64,000 nucleotides of DNA from an uncultured Sphingomonadaceae bacterium. Lineage in GTDB: Bacteria > Pseudomonadota > Alphaproteobacteria > Sphingomonadales > Sphingomonadaceae. A program made the position numbers and the translations under genes. The stretch covers positions 1 through 64,000 of the forward strand of contig CANKZR010000005.1 of assembly GCA_947488625.1 (NCBI GenBank). The letters are read 5' to 3'. Within the stretch, counting starts at the first letter, position 1. Each line of letters starts with the position of its first letter. Positions 8,965-16,701 of this stretch are shown here, one piece after another. The notes beneath the pieces are model-generated. The model was not told where the DNA came from and did not search any database. It was given only the letters and a program-made list of their open reading frames with translations.

Positions 8965-9393
8965 ATGTCTCATTGCTATTATCACGCCCTCTCATCGGTC
9001 CGGAAATGGGGCGGCGTGGTCGATGATTATCTTCCGCTGCATCAATGGTTCGACCAGTCCAAGGGCATTATCGCCGACCCGCGTCATCGCGCATTGCGTC
9101 ACCATGCCGAGGGGATCTTCATGCTCGAAGCCCTGTTTGGCGCTACGCTTGTCAATGCCGATGGCAAGACCGTACCGGTGCGCATTGTTGGTGAGCAACA
9201 TGTGCTTGAAGACCTGGGCTTCATTCCCTCGTTTGCCGACTGGGCGCGCCTGGTCCAGCCGCGCCCCTGGATGCTCAAGGGACAGCCATTGCACGAACCG
9301 CAGCTTGACCCGGTCGAACTGTCTGGCGCTACCAACGCGTACCAGGAAACCGGAATCGTACCGGCGCGGCGAAAGGTCCGGATACCTGTCTAA
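8965..9393 (+). CDS. Conserved hypothetical protein (142 aa, possibly DUF6915)
   Basis: The protein begins MSHCYYHALSSVRKWGG and is rich in His and Trp, with an RHRALRHHAEGIFMLEALFG helix near residue 35. This histidine-rich N-terminal half could bind metal, but that is inference. From memory and unverified, it corresponds to the family named DUF6915. It is preceded by AAGGAGAAGGGCG and follows the upstream gene closely, so the two are likely co-expressed. Confidence 0.7.
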   Translation: MSHCYYHALSSVRKWGGVVDDYLPLHQWFDQSKGIIADPRHRALRHHAEGIFMLEALFGATLVNADGKTVPVRIVGEQHVLEDLGFIPSFADWARLVQPRPWMLKGQPLHEPQLDPVELSGATNAYQETGIVPARRKVRIPV

Positions 9394-9483
9394 GCACCTC
9401 TCCCGGGTCCTGAGGGGCGTTTCATCATCTTCATCTGAAATGCCTGCATGTGCATTCGGCGCAGACCCGACTATGGACCGGTC

Positions 9484-9753
9484 ATGCAACTTGACGATCT
9501 GCTACAGCGCTACTTTGCCACCACCGACCTCTCCGGGGTTACTCCCGACACCTTTGCAGCCGGTATCGAGCACTGCCGGGTCGATCTCGGCCTGGAGGAG
9601 GACCGGGGCAAGCGCTTTGCACTGTGGTCGTTCCTGCACATGTTCGGGTCCGCTCCCGATCTCGATGTGGCGTTCGAGAACGAGGAAGACCGGGAAGCCG
9701 CTCGCAACTTCATGGATCTCCTGGCGGCATCGGAGGGCGATGGGGCAGGCTGA
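9484..9753 (+). CDS. Small conserved acidic protein (89 aa)
   Basis: This is an unrecognised acidic protein (MQLDDLLQRYFATTDLSG...). The ATG at 9484 fits better than an extension to 9448, which would add a cysteine-rich tail unlike its relatives. Its C-terminal half recurs at 31890-32031 as a decayed copy, so this is the intact member of a duplicated block. It lies upstream of ssb, separated by a conserved leader of about 280 bp. Confidence 0.65.
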   Translation: MQLDDLLQRYFATTDLSGVTPDTFAAGIEHCRVDLGLEEDRGKRFALWSFLHMFGSAPDLDVAFENEEDREAARNFMDLLAASEGDGAG

Positions 9754-9993
9754 TTGCGGCACAAGATCTCGGCACCTTCAGACCCGCACCCGATACCCAT
9801 CCGGCTTTTTTCGCGAACAGTCCTGAACCAGGTCAGCTGAGGACGGCAACCCGTTCCTTTCCGGCCGTGTTGTCGCGCTTCGCGCGCCTGCCCGCACCAC
9901 CCGTCATGAACAGGTTTCCCTTCGGCCCCAGACGATGTCTGTTGGCCTGCGGTGCAGTCCTCCCATGCCCTGCTTCTTTGGCAAGTTCGCAAG

Positions 9994-10010
9994 CCGGAGA
10001 TGGTCTCCGG
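9994..10010 (+). promoter_or_regulatory. 17-bp palindrome in ssb leader (copy 1)
   Basis: CCGGAGA-TGG-TCTCCGG forms a perfect 7-bp dyad ending 25 bp before the ssb start codon. It is identical in the second ssb leader at 32258-32274, although flanking bases differ. It may be an operator or a hairpin near the ribosome site. Confidence 0.55.
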
Positions 10011-10035
10011 TTTGAGGAAATGAAGGACTTACACC

Positions 10036-10434
10036 ATGACCAATATCGCAATCCTCACCGGTCGCATCGCCCGCGATCCCGACACCCGCGAGACCAAGGG
10101 CGGCACCAATGTCACCGGGATTACCGTCGTCACTGATCGCCCCGCGCGCGACAAGGACGGCAAGACCTATAAGGACGAGAACGGCTTCACCGCCAAGGAA
10201 AGCGAGTTCCACCGGGTGACCTGCTTCAACGGCCTTGCCAAGACCGTCGGCCAGTACTGCTCCAAGGGCCAGCTGGTCTCGGTCCAGGGCCGCATCCACT
10301 ACACCCAGTGGGAAGACAAGGACGGGGTCACCCGCTACGGCACCGAGATCCTCGCCGACAAGGTCGATTTCCTCTCCCGCGGCAACGGCTCGGGTGACGA
10401 TAACGACAACCAGGATGCTCCAGAGATCGACTGA
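10036..10434 (+). CDS. ssb: Single-stranded DNA-binding protein, short plasmid type (132 aa)
   Basis: A single OB-fold domain (MTNIAILTGRIARDPDTRET ... EFHRVTCFNGLAKTVGQYCSKGQLVSVQGRIHY) is followed by a short acidic tail, GDDNDNQDAPEID. It lacks the usual C-terminal DDDIPF-type tip that recruits host repair proteins. It would coat transferred single strands after entry. It differs from the second copy at four residues (L7I, F51Y, V98G, N123H). A long conserved leader precedes it and a hairpin terminator follows. Confidence 0.93.
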   Translation: MTNIAILTGRIARDPDTRETKGGTNVTGITVVTDRPARDKDGKTYKDENGFTAKESEFHRVTCFNGLAKTVGQYCSKGQLVSVQGRIHYTQWEDKDGVTRYGTEILADKVDFLSRGNGSGDDNDNQDAPEID

Positions 10435-10458
10435 TTTCCATCATCATCGATCCCCATC

Positions 10459-10493
10459 AGAGGGGCGCTGCCCAGACCGGACAGCGCCCCTCT
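10459..10493 (+). terminator. Terminator after ssb copy 1
   Basis: A 12-bp perfect stem, AGAGGGGCGCTG with CAGCGCCCCTCT, closes an 11-base loop. The following T-run is weak (TTCC). It also separates ssb from the convergent gene at 10501. Confidence 0.65.
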
Positions 10494-10500
10494 TCCAGTT

Positions 10501-10767
10501 CTAACCGGACGATGCCTGGGGCTCGCGAGTGGCGGCAGGGCGGGCTCCTTCCAGCCGCCGCAGGCCCTCTTCTTCGCCCAGCTTGCCGAGCAGTTCGCCG
10601 ACCTTCCTGATGCCCTTCTTCGAGAAGGTCTCGATACCGGTGCCAAGCAGCATCTGGCCCAGTTCAATGGCAGCCTTCTCTTCCAGTTCGCGCTGGCGCT
10701 GGTCGAGCGCTTCCCGGTCGGCTTCAAGCTTCTTCAATGCGGCAATCGCGCTTCGCTGCGATGGCAT
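10501..10767 (-). CDS. Small coiled-coil hypothetical protein (88 aa)
   Basis: The protein begins MPSQRSAIAALKKLEADREALDQRQRELEEKAAIELG, a strongly charged helix likely to form a coiled coil. A segment follows with EKVS-like lysine-rich character (SKKGIRKVGELLGKLGEEEGLRRLEG). The function is unknown. It is convergent with ssb. At the equivalent place in the second block lies an unrelated plus-strand gene (32823-33260), so this slot between blocks A and B is variable. Confidence 0.65.
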   Translation of the reverse strand: MPSQRSAIAALKKLEADREALDQRQRELEEKAAIELGQMLLGTGIETFSKKGIRKVGELLGKLGEEEGLRRLEGARPAATREPQASSG

Positions 10768-11102
10768 ATGGGGGTCCTTTCAATAATCCCCTTGTGGTGG
10801 CAGCCCGCACGCATCCTGCTCCGGATCCACGCATGTAGGAAAATGAATTCTGACCTCGCGCCAGGAGGAAAGGTGAGAGGGTCCTGGCTCACGGAACTCC
10901 CATGCTGACGGGAATGCAACCACCGCGTCAAGGACGGCGGGGCCCCACGATTTTGCCTCCCCTTCGCTTGCGCTACGGTCCGACAAAACCGTTGCCCCCA
11001 CCGCCGCTTCGCGGTCGCCCATGCGGGCGATCCTGTGACCCGGCGGCCGCATCCCCGTCCGCCATCCTCCTGTCGGCTTCCCGACAAAATCAGGAGGATA
11101 TC

Positions 11103-11324
11103 ATGGCTACACTTGCAACGGTTCAGACCAATTCGAACAGCTACTTCGAGGCACTCGCCACCGCCGAACGGCGGGCATTGCACAGCTTCTTCGACCAGCA
11201 CATCATAGAGGACGATGATCTCGGTTACTTCGCACTCGACGAGGGCGACTACAACGCGCTTCCGGCACACCTGGCACACCGCGTGGTACACACGGTCCAC
11301 GGAGGGCTACTCGACGAATATTGA
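11103..11324 (+). CDS. Small conserved protein (73 aa), copy 1
   Basis: The ATG at 11103 follows AATCAGGAGGATATC. The protein carries RRALHSFFDQHI and LGYFALDEGDYNALPAHLA and is 56/73 identical to the copy at 33498. The function is unknown. The combination of a tiny gene with a long conserved leader suggests tight regulation. A terminator follows within 10 bp. Confidence 0.75.
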   Translation: MATLATVQTNSNSYFEALATAERRALHSFFDQHIIEDDDLGYFALDEGDYNALPAHLAHRVVHTVHGGLLDEY

Positions 11325-11333
11325 AGCGCCGAC

Positions 11334-11368
11334 AAGGGCGGGGCCGGTAACGGTTCCCGCCCTTTTTT
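11334..11368 (+). terminator. Terminator after 73-aa gene, copy 1
   Basis: The stem pairs AAGGGCGGG with CCCGCCCTT around a 13-base loop and runs into TTTTTT (11363-11368). Confidence 0.85.
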
Positions 11369-11780
11369 CATGCTCACCTGCGTTGGAAACGGCGCGAGAT
11401 ATTGAGCGGGGCTGTCGACGCGCTCTGTCCCGCGCAGCTGGCGCTGCGCTCCTGAGGGCGCGGCCTGATTTGTTTCTGGGCCCCGCACGCACTTGCGCAC
11501 CGGAACCGGGTCGGACCAGCGCGCGCGGCAGGACCGACTTTGCCCCGTTCCTGCCGCTCCACACGTGGTCCTTGGCCGGTCCCTCTTGCGCAGGTGCGGT
11601 CTCTTGTTTGCAAGGGCGATAGGGCACAGCCGCTCGCTGTCATTGGTCAATGGAGAGGGTTGCTCACGCTCCCCCGGTAAGGGTGGTCAATCACCCTCAA
11701 GACAGAACGGCCAGGATCACTGGTCACCGCCCGCGCAATTGGGGACGAGATGCACACCGGACGCAGCCTAAGCTGCATTT
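11369..11780. other. Gene-free stretch before the integrases
   Basis: I see no credible gene in these 412 bp. The stretch holds two GGTCAAT direct repeats (11645-11651 and 11685-11691) and a hairpin, AGGGTG-GTCAAT-CACCCT (11680-11697). It also holds the 16-mer at 11752-11767 that recurs at 34091. Such a set just upstream of integrase genes is what recombinase arm and core sites would look like, but this is unproven. Confidence 0.4.
11752..11767 (+). repeat. 16-bp repeat, candidate attachment site (left)
   Basis: GCACACCGGACGCAGC lies 13 bp before the first integrase start and recurs exactly at 34091-34106. One such 16-mer pair can occur by chance in 64 kb. The support is its position and the colinear flanking similarity (ATTGG upstream in both). 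Confidence 0.4.
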
Positions 11781-13025
11781 ATGGAGCAAAACCTAGTAAA
11801 AACAGATAGTTCGAAATTTCTAACCCACCGGCAATCTGTGGGTGGGCAAGGCACAGCCGTCACCCACAAACGCCAATCCAATAAGCTGAAACTGACCGGT
11901 CATGTGGCCCGTCGAGCCTCACTTCCGCTCGGGATTACATGGGATAATGAACTGCCTGGCTTCGGACTGCGCAAGCGCAAGTCCGGACACCTTAGCTGGA
12001 TAGTGAAGTACAGGCCCCGAGGCGTGCAGAGGATGGTGACGCTGGGACGCGCGGGAGTGGCGGCAGGTGCGCTGGGCGCTCCCGCCGCGCGCGCTGCCGC
12101 GCGCAGATTGCTCATCAGGGCTACGCTTGCCGACCTGCCGTCTGCGCCCGAGCAGAAAAAGGTCCCGCTCTTTGTCGACTTCGCCGAGGAATTCTGGACC
12201 GACTATTCGCCGCACTGGAAGCCGTCGACCAGGACGAGCTCGCGCTCGCGCATCGATCAGCTGCTCATTCCGCATTTCGGCGAACTTCCGGTCGACATGA
12301 TCGCACGGTCAGACATCAACCGCTGGCGCGACACCATGACAAAGAGGGAAGGGAGCTTCAATCGCACCATCCCGATCATGTCTGTCATGATGCAGTATGC
12401 GGAAAAGCTCGGGTATCGCGCCAAATGCTCCAACCCGTGTCGCGGTGTGTCCCGCTTCAAGCGCGAGCTCCCGGAGCGCTACCTTTCCGCCGACGAATAC
12501 CGCAGGCTCGGGCGCGCGTTGGCCAATCACGAGTTTGCGAACCCGTTCGTGATCCCCGCGCTTCTCTTGCTCGTTTACACGGGTGCACGTGCTTCGGAGA
12601 TTGCGACCTTGCGCTGGCGCTACGTCCAGATTCCTCGACTTGCGCTACCCGACAGCAAGACCGGCCCGAAGACCATTTATCTCAACCCGCAAGCGATCGA
12701 AATTCTGAGTGGCCTCGACCGCCGGGCCGACGACCAGCTTGTCTTTCCGGCGTTGCATCGGGAGGGACCAATCAATCTTGGAGAACACTGGATCAGGATC
12801 AGGCGCAAGGCCGCTCTTCCCGATGTCCGGCTCCACGATCTTCGCCACAGCTTTGCCTCAGCGGCCATTGCCAAGGGCATTCCACTCGCGACCATCGGCA
12901 AGCTGTTGGGGCACGCGCTTCCCGAGACGACCGCGCGCTATGCGCATCTTGCAGACGACATCATCTCGGAGAGCGCCGACCGGATTTGTTCGAGCCTCGC
13001 CGGTGCGCTGGGCATCGCGGCGTGA
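11781..13025 (+). CDS. Tyrosine recombinase/integrase 1
   Basis: The 414-residue protein has a DUF4102-like N-terminal arm region (GITWDNELPGFGLRKRKSGH), a SAM-like core-binding domain and a C-terminal phage-integrase domain. The catalytic residues are visible: Arg in TGARASEI (about residue 272), His-x-x-Arg in HDLRHSFAS (about 352), GHALPETTARYAH with the terminal His and Tyr. It should therefore be active. Its last codons overlap the next integrase by 4 bp (GTGA), so the two are translationally coupled and probably act together. Confidence 0.92.
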   Translation: MEQNLVKTDSSKFLTHRQSVGGQGTAVTHKRQSNKLKLTGHVARRASLPLGITWDNELPGFGLRKRKSGHLSWIVKYRPRGVQRMVTLGRAGVAAGALGAPAARAAARRLLIRATLADLPSAPEQKKVPLFVDFAEEFWTDYSPHWKPSTRTSSRSRIDQLLIPHFGELPVDMIARSDINRWRDTMTKREGSFNRTIPIMSVMMQYAEKLGYRAKCSNPCRGVSRFKRELPERYLSADEYRRLGRALANHEFANPFVIPALLLLVYTGARASEIATLRWRYVQIPRLALPDSKTGPKTIYLNPQAIEILSGLDRRADDQLVFPALHREGPINLGEHWIRIRRKAALPDVRLHDLRHSFASAAIAKGIPLATIGKLLGHALPETTARYAHLADDIISESADRICSSLAGALGIAA

Positions 13026-14203
13026 CCGGATACGATCTGAAGCATATCCTGGCCGAGGAACTCGCGCGCGTTGTTCCGGGAGAGGCTGGGAAGCGCCGGA
13101 CGAGGTTTGACTACGTGCTTCCGGGCTTTGGCGAGCGCATCCACCGCTCAGGACGCAAGAGCTACGTCCTCCAGCGGACCATCGGTGGCAAGCAGCGGTT
13201 GATAACGATCGGCGATGCCGCCATCCTTACCGAGCGCATCGCGAAGGATGTTGCCCGCCGGCTGATCCTCCGGATCGAGCTCGGGCAGAACCCGGCAGAC
13301 AAGAAGAAGCGCGGCACGAAGACGCCGACCTATGCGGCGTTCCTTCAGTCGTATTGGGATGTGGCGGCACCGACCTGGAAGAAGTCCACGCGCGAGATCC
13401 AGGACATCTACCGCCGCACCCATCTCGACCATGCGTTTGCGGGCAAGTTCATCGACGAGATCGATCATGCCGATGCGGTGCGCTGGCACGCGGAGGTAAC
13501 GCGCTCGGCAGGGCCGGGCGCGGCAAACCGCGCCATGGAAATTCTGAAAGCCATGTTCGCCAAGGCCGAGGCCTGGGGCTATATTCCGGAGCATTCAAAC
13601 CCCTTTCGAGGCGTGAAGAAGAACAGGGGGCGCAAGATCGAACGGTTTCTGAGCGACGCCGAGATGGCGCGGCTCGGGAAAGCCCTTGTCGACCGACGCG
13701 CTGACCAGCCCGTCGAGGCGGCGGTAGTCACACTGCTCACGTTGACGGGATGCCGACGCGGCGAAATCCTCAACCTCACCTGGGGCGAGGTTCAGGGGCG
13801 GAAGCTCAAACTGACCGATTCCAAGACAGGTCCGCGCATCGTCTGGCTTGGCCAGGAGGCGAGGGCGGTGCTCGATGGATTGCCGCGTGGGAAGAAGGAT
13901 GAGCTAGTGTTTCCGTTCAAGGGGCAGTCGGTTTCAGCGATCGACTGGTTCTGGCGCAAGCTTCGGCGTGATGCCGGTCTGGATGACGTCAGGCTCCACG
14001 ATCTGAGGCACAACTATGCCAGCCTGGCAGCGCGATCATCCGAGACTTTGCCGATGATTGGAAGCCTCCTTGGCCACAGGCAGGTTTCGACAACAGCTCG
14101 GTATGCACACTTGGATGATACCTCCCTCCTTGAGGCTGCGACCGAAATTGGTGATGAAATCGCGTGCAGACTGGCGCTATCCGAAGCCCCCTGGCGTCAG
14201 TGA
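13022..14203 (+). CDS. Tyrosine recombinase/integrase 2
   Basis: This 393-residue protein starts at the GTG at 13022, overlapping the first integrase stop. An open extension to 12425 is only a shadow of that gene. The integrase layout is the same: LPGFGERIHRSGRKSYVLQ near the N-terminus, Arg in TGCRRGEI (about residue 243), HDLRHNYAS (about 322), and GHRQVSTTARYAHLDD. All catalytic residues are present. It is clearly homologous to the upstream enzyme but diverged, so this is an old duplication kept as a pair. A 273-bp AT-rich gap with no gene follows. Confidence 0.92.
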   Translation: MTGYDLKHILAEELARVVPGEAGKRRTRFDYVLPGFGERIHRSGRKSYVLQRTIGGKQRLITIGDAAILTERIAKDVARRLILRIELGQNPADKKKRGTKTPTYAAFLQSYWDVAAPTWKKSTREIQDIYRRTHLDHAFAGKFIDEIDHADAVRWHAEVTRSAGPGAANRAMEILKAMFAKAEAWGYIPEHSNPFRGVKKNRGRKIERFLSDAEMARLGKALVDRRADQPVEAAVVTLLTLTGCRRGEILNLTWGEVQGRKLKLTDSKTGPRIVWLGQEARAVLDGLPRGKKDELVFPFKGQSVSAIDWFWRKLRRDAGLDDVRLHDLRHNYASLAARSSETLPMIGSLLGHRQVSTTARYAHLDDTSLLEAATEIGDEIACRLALSEAPWRQ

Positions 14204-14476
14204 GATTTCGCGCTCCAGAGATTCGAATTCAATGTCGTGGGGTCTAATTCGCTTGGCAGCAATGCGCCCTAATAGCGGCCATAAAGTCAGGCGAGGACAA
14301 GCCTGAAAGCTGCCGTTCCATAGTTTCGTCTGATTGAGGAAAATAAGCCTTCAATCGCAATAGGTCGAAAAATTTTTTTCGCGATGCGTCTTGGTCGCTG
14401 AAGTGCGGCGTATGAAATCCTCATTAAGTTCGGCTTTGCCGTAACGTGACCGTGCACGAATTAAGTTGCTCCTTCA

Positions 14477-16063
14477 TTATGATTTTCGGATGAGCACCAC
14501 CCCAGCAATCACAAGCGCGCCGCCAGCCAGAAGCCAGGATTGATCGACAAGCAATGCGCTAGCCACGATCAATGCGGCAGCTAGAGGGCCTTTCAAGGAC
14601 TGACGCTCATTGCGAAGTCCTGCGAGTTGCTCGATACTGAGCGGATCGAGCTGAACCGGCACATATCCTGACTTTGCGATCGAGTTCGCAGTGGCAAGTA
14701 TGTCGGGCAAGGACGCCGACAACCCCAGCAGCTGACCGCGAAGTTTCTTCAAACCCGACCGAGCGCTAGCGAGCGAGAACCGCTCGGCGAAAAGCTCCGT
14801 CATGATCGGCCGGGTGTCCTCGGCAATGTTATAGTCGGGTGCCAGTGATCGGACGACACCCTCTGCCGTAAGCAAGGTACGCAGAAGAATGGCCAGATCA
14901 GGTGGCAGAACCAGTCGATAATCCCGCAACAGGTCGAAAACGCGGGAAAAAATCTGCGAGAACTCGATGCCAGATAGCACGGTTCCCCTGAACTCTCCGA
15001 TCAACTGATCCAGATCCACCGCGAGCGCATCGCGATCCACCTTCGGCTCCCCCGCCCATGCGAGCAGGACATTCGCGACATCGCTGGTTTTCTCACCAGC
15101 AATCGCAAGCACGAGGCGGACGATCTCGTCGCGCCTGGCCTTGGTGAGCGTCCCGACTGATCCGAAGTCGATGAAGCCGACATCCTGCTCGCCGATCAGG
15201 AAGACGTTACCCGGATGGGGGTCGCCGTGAAATTCGCCGTTCAGGATGATCATCCGCAGGACAGCGTTGGCATAGCTTTTAGCGAAAGCCGCCACCCGCG
15301 GGTCGCCCGATGGGCTGCCCAGCGAAGACGCGGGCCTGCCGTACAGGCGTTCCTGAACGTTCACCCGCAGCCCGGTCAGTTCCCAATGGATGGCCGGGGT
15401 CCTGACGCCGATGGTATCGAGATATGCGCCGATCCGCTCGCAGGCTCGGGATTCCGCAGCGAGGTCCATCTCCCAGGCAAGATTGCGGCCGAAGGTCCGC
15501 AGAAACTCGACTGGCCGGTAACGCGCGATGTCAGGAGAGCGTGCTTCTGCGATCTCGGCAAGACGCACAAGCAGACGCACATCGGCTTCCATCCGCGCGG
15601 CGGTGCCCGGGCGTCGAACCTTCACGATGACCTTGCTACCGTCCCTTAGCTCGGCGGAATAGGTCTGTGCAATCGAGGCGGACGCCAAAGGCTTTTCGTC
15701 GAACTGCGCAAAGTCGTTCCGCCAGTCCTCACCCCAGCTTGAAGCAAGTACGGGCTCGATATCTGCGAAGCGCACTGGCGACACCTGATCGTGCAGGGTT
15801 GAGAATGCCGTGATCCAGTGTTCGGTGAACAGATCGCTTCGGGTGGCGAGGAGCTGCCCCAGTTTTATGCCGACTGGCCCGATGTCACGGAGGAACGCGA
15901 CAACTGCGGCCGGGCGAAATTCGCGAGGGTCGATGACATTGTTCGAAGAGGGAATAAACCCGAGGGCTCCGGCGAGATTCTTCGCTCCGTGCCTCATTAG
16001 GATTCGGCCAATCTCCGCGGCGCGAGCGATGCTGCCGATAGGCTTTTCCGGGGGCGATGCCAT
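14477..16063 (-). CDS. ABC1/AarF (UbiB-type) atypical kinase
   Basis: The 528-residue protein carries ABC1 family marks: KLGQLLATRSD (KxGQ motif, about residue 63), ASIAQTYSAELRDGSKVIVKVRRPG with an alanine-rich nucleotide loop, GEFHGDPHPGNVFLIGE as catalytic loop (about 279) and VGFIDFGSVG as DFG. Two C-terminal hydrophobic segments suggest membrane anchoring. Relatives support ubiquinone synthesis or membrane lipid functions. The start at 16063 lies 4 bp after the marR stop; a longer frame to 16174 overlaps marR. It is unusual next to an efflux cassette and is likely co-regulated with marR. Confidence 0.85.
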   Translation of the reverse strand: MASPPEKPIGSIARAAEIGRILMRHGAKNLAGALGFIPSSNNVIDPREFRPAAVVAFLRDIGPVGIKLGQLLATRSDLFTEHWITAFSTLHDQVSPVRFADIEPVLASSWGEDWRNDFAQFDEKPLASASIAQTYSAELRDGSKVIVKVRRPGTAARMEADVRLLVRLAEIAEARSPDIARYRPVEFLRTFGRNLAWEMDLAAESRACERIGAYLDTIGVRTPAIHWELTGLRVNVQERLYGRPASSLGSPSGDPRVAAFAKSYANAVLRMIILNGEFHGDPHPGNVFLIGEQDVGFIDFGSVGTLTKARRDEIVRLVLAIAGEKTSDVANVLLAWAGEPKVDRDALAVDLDQLIGEFRGTVLSGIEFSQIFSRVFDLLRDYRLVLPPDLAILLRTLLTAEGVVRSLAPDYNIAEDTRPIMTELFAERFSLASARSGLKKLRGQLLGLSASLPDILATANSIAKSGYVPVQLDPLSIEQLAGLRNERQSLKGPLAAALIVASALLVDQSWLLAGGALVIAGVVLIRKS

Positions 16064-16067
16064 GATT

Positions 16068-16559
16068 TTATTCAGCCTCGGCACGGTGTTGGTCCAGATT
16101 TTCCGATACCCTTTCAAGAATCTGCTGCAGCGTTCGCTTCTCGTCGGCGGCAATGTCGCGCCAAAGCAGATCATGAAGCCTATCCGCGGAGCCTCTCAGT
16201 TCGGGCAGCAGATCGTCAAGCTGCTCCGTGAGGATGAGCTGCCACGCTCGCCGATCCGTCTCAGCTCGAAGCCTTTTCATCAGCCCGCGTGCGCAAAGAC
16301 CTGCAACCGCCTGGCCGATGGTCGCCGATTCCAGTTCCAGTTTCTTGGCGATTTCAGCCTGCGTAAGGGCAGGATCGCGAAGAAGTTGTCCGATGATCCT
16401 CCACTGTGTCTGATTGAGACCGATCCTGGCGACCCTCGCATCGTACACTCTGCGCGCGCCGCGACTGATCTCGTCCATAAGATAGAGAATGCGGTCATTA
16501 TCGGTGATGACCTTCTGCCGACGCTGAGACCGTGACATGGTATCTGGTTTTTCATCCAT
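16068..16559 (-). CDS. MarR-family transcriptional regulator
   Basis: The 163-residue protein has a central winged helix (LTQAEIAKKLELESATIGQAVAGLCARGLMKRL, about residues 68-100) flanked by dimerisation helices, as in MarR. It is divergent from emrA across a 142-bp spacer. TTTACTATTT occurs in that spacer and, inverted, before the hydrolase gene at 22197. The regulator therefore probably represses the efflux operon and the hydrolase-thioesterase operon until a small aromatic ligand binds. Confidence 0.9.
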   Translation of the reverse strand: MDEKPDTMSRSQRRQKVITDNDRILYLMDEISRGARRVYDARVARIGLNQTQWRIIGQLLRDPALTQAEIAKKLELESATIGQAVAGLCARGLMKRLRAETDRRAWQLILTEQLDDLLPELRGSADRLHDLLWRDIAADEKRTLQQILERVSENLDQHRAEAE

Positions 16560-16612
16560 AGCGCTGTGTAGTCGGATAGCCTCGGATGCCCAAATGCAAA
16601 CTGCTAAATGCC

Positions 16613-16622
16613 TTTACTATTT
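16613..16622 (+). promoter_or_regulatory. Candidate MarR site before emrA
   Basis: TTTACTATTT lies in the marR-emrA divergent spacer. The reverse complement, AAATAGTAAA, occurs at 22220-22229 before the hydrolase gene. The surrounding bases CAAA...AAATGCCTTTACTATTTG form a rough dyad. Confidence 0.45.
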
Positions 16623-16659
16623 GACTCACGGCTCATAGGGCGCGAGACGCGTTCACCTT

Positions 16660-16693
16660 TTACTGAGGCTGCCGAATTACTGAGGCTGCCGAA
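16660..16693 (+). repeat. Perfect tandem 17-bp repeat before emrA
   Basis: TTACTGAGGCTGCCGAA occurs twice in direct succession and ends 8 bases before the emrA start codon. It would sit within the 5' untranslated region. The number of units could tune translation, or the repeat may be a slippage product. Confidence 0.8.
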
Positions 16694-16701
16694 AGAGTCA
16701 G

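Larger units (their letters stand above)
9611..10493 (+). repeat. Block A copy 1 (small-gene end, ssb leader, ssb, terminator)
   Basis: This segment is colinear with 31889-32756. Similarity covers the end of the 89-residue gene, the non-coding ssb leader and the whole ssb gene; by eye the ssb genes agree at roughly nine in ten bases. The downstream terminators differ in sequence but occupy the same place. Confidence 0.85.
10869..11368 (+). repeat. Block B copy 1 (long leader, 73-aa gene, terminator)
   Basis: This segment is colinear with 33267-33763. The ~230-bp leader is strikingly conserved for non-coding DNA, including TACGGTCCGACAAAA and CCGCCGCTTCGCGGTCGCCCA. The leader includes a CGCCC-N4-GGGCG hairpin whose stem is kept while the loop changes (ATGC here, AAGT in copy 2). 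Confidence 0.8.

Noticed and set aside
5644-11836. 12-mer CCACCGGCAATC at 5644 and 11825 as attachment sites
   Set aside because: Repeats of this length are expected many times by chance in 64 kb, and nothing else connects the places.
12425-13021. 199-codon N-terminal extension of integrase 2
   Set aside because: It lies wholly inside integrase 1 in another frame; the GTG at 13022 with GTGA overlap is the natural start.
11781-14203. Recombinase-in-trio element
   Set aside because: Only two recombinase genes are present, and the space after the second is empty.
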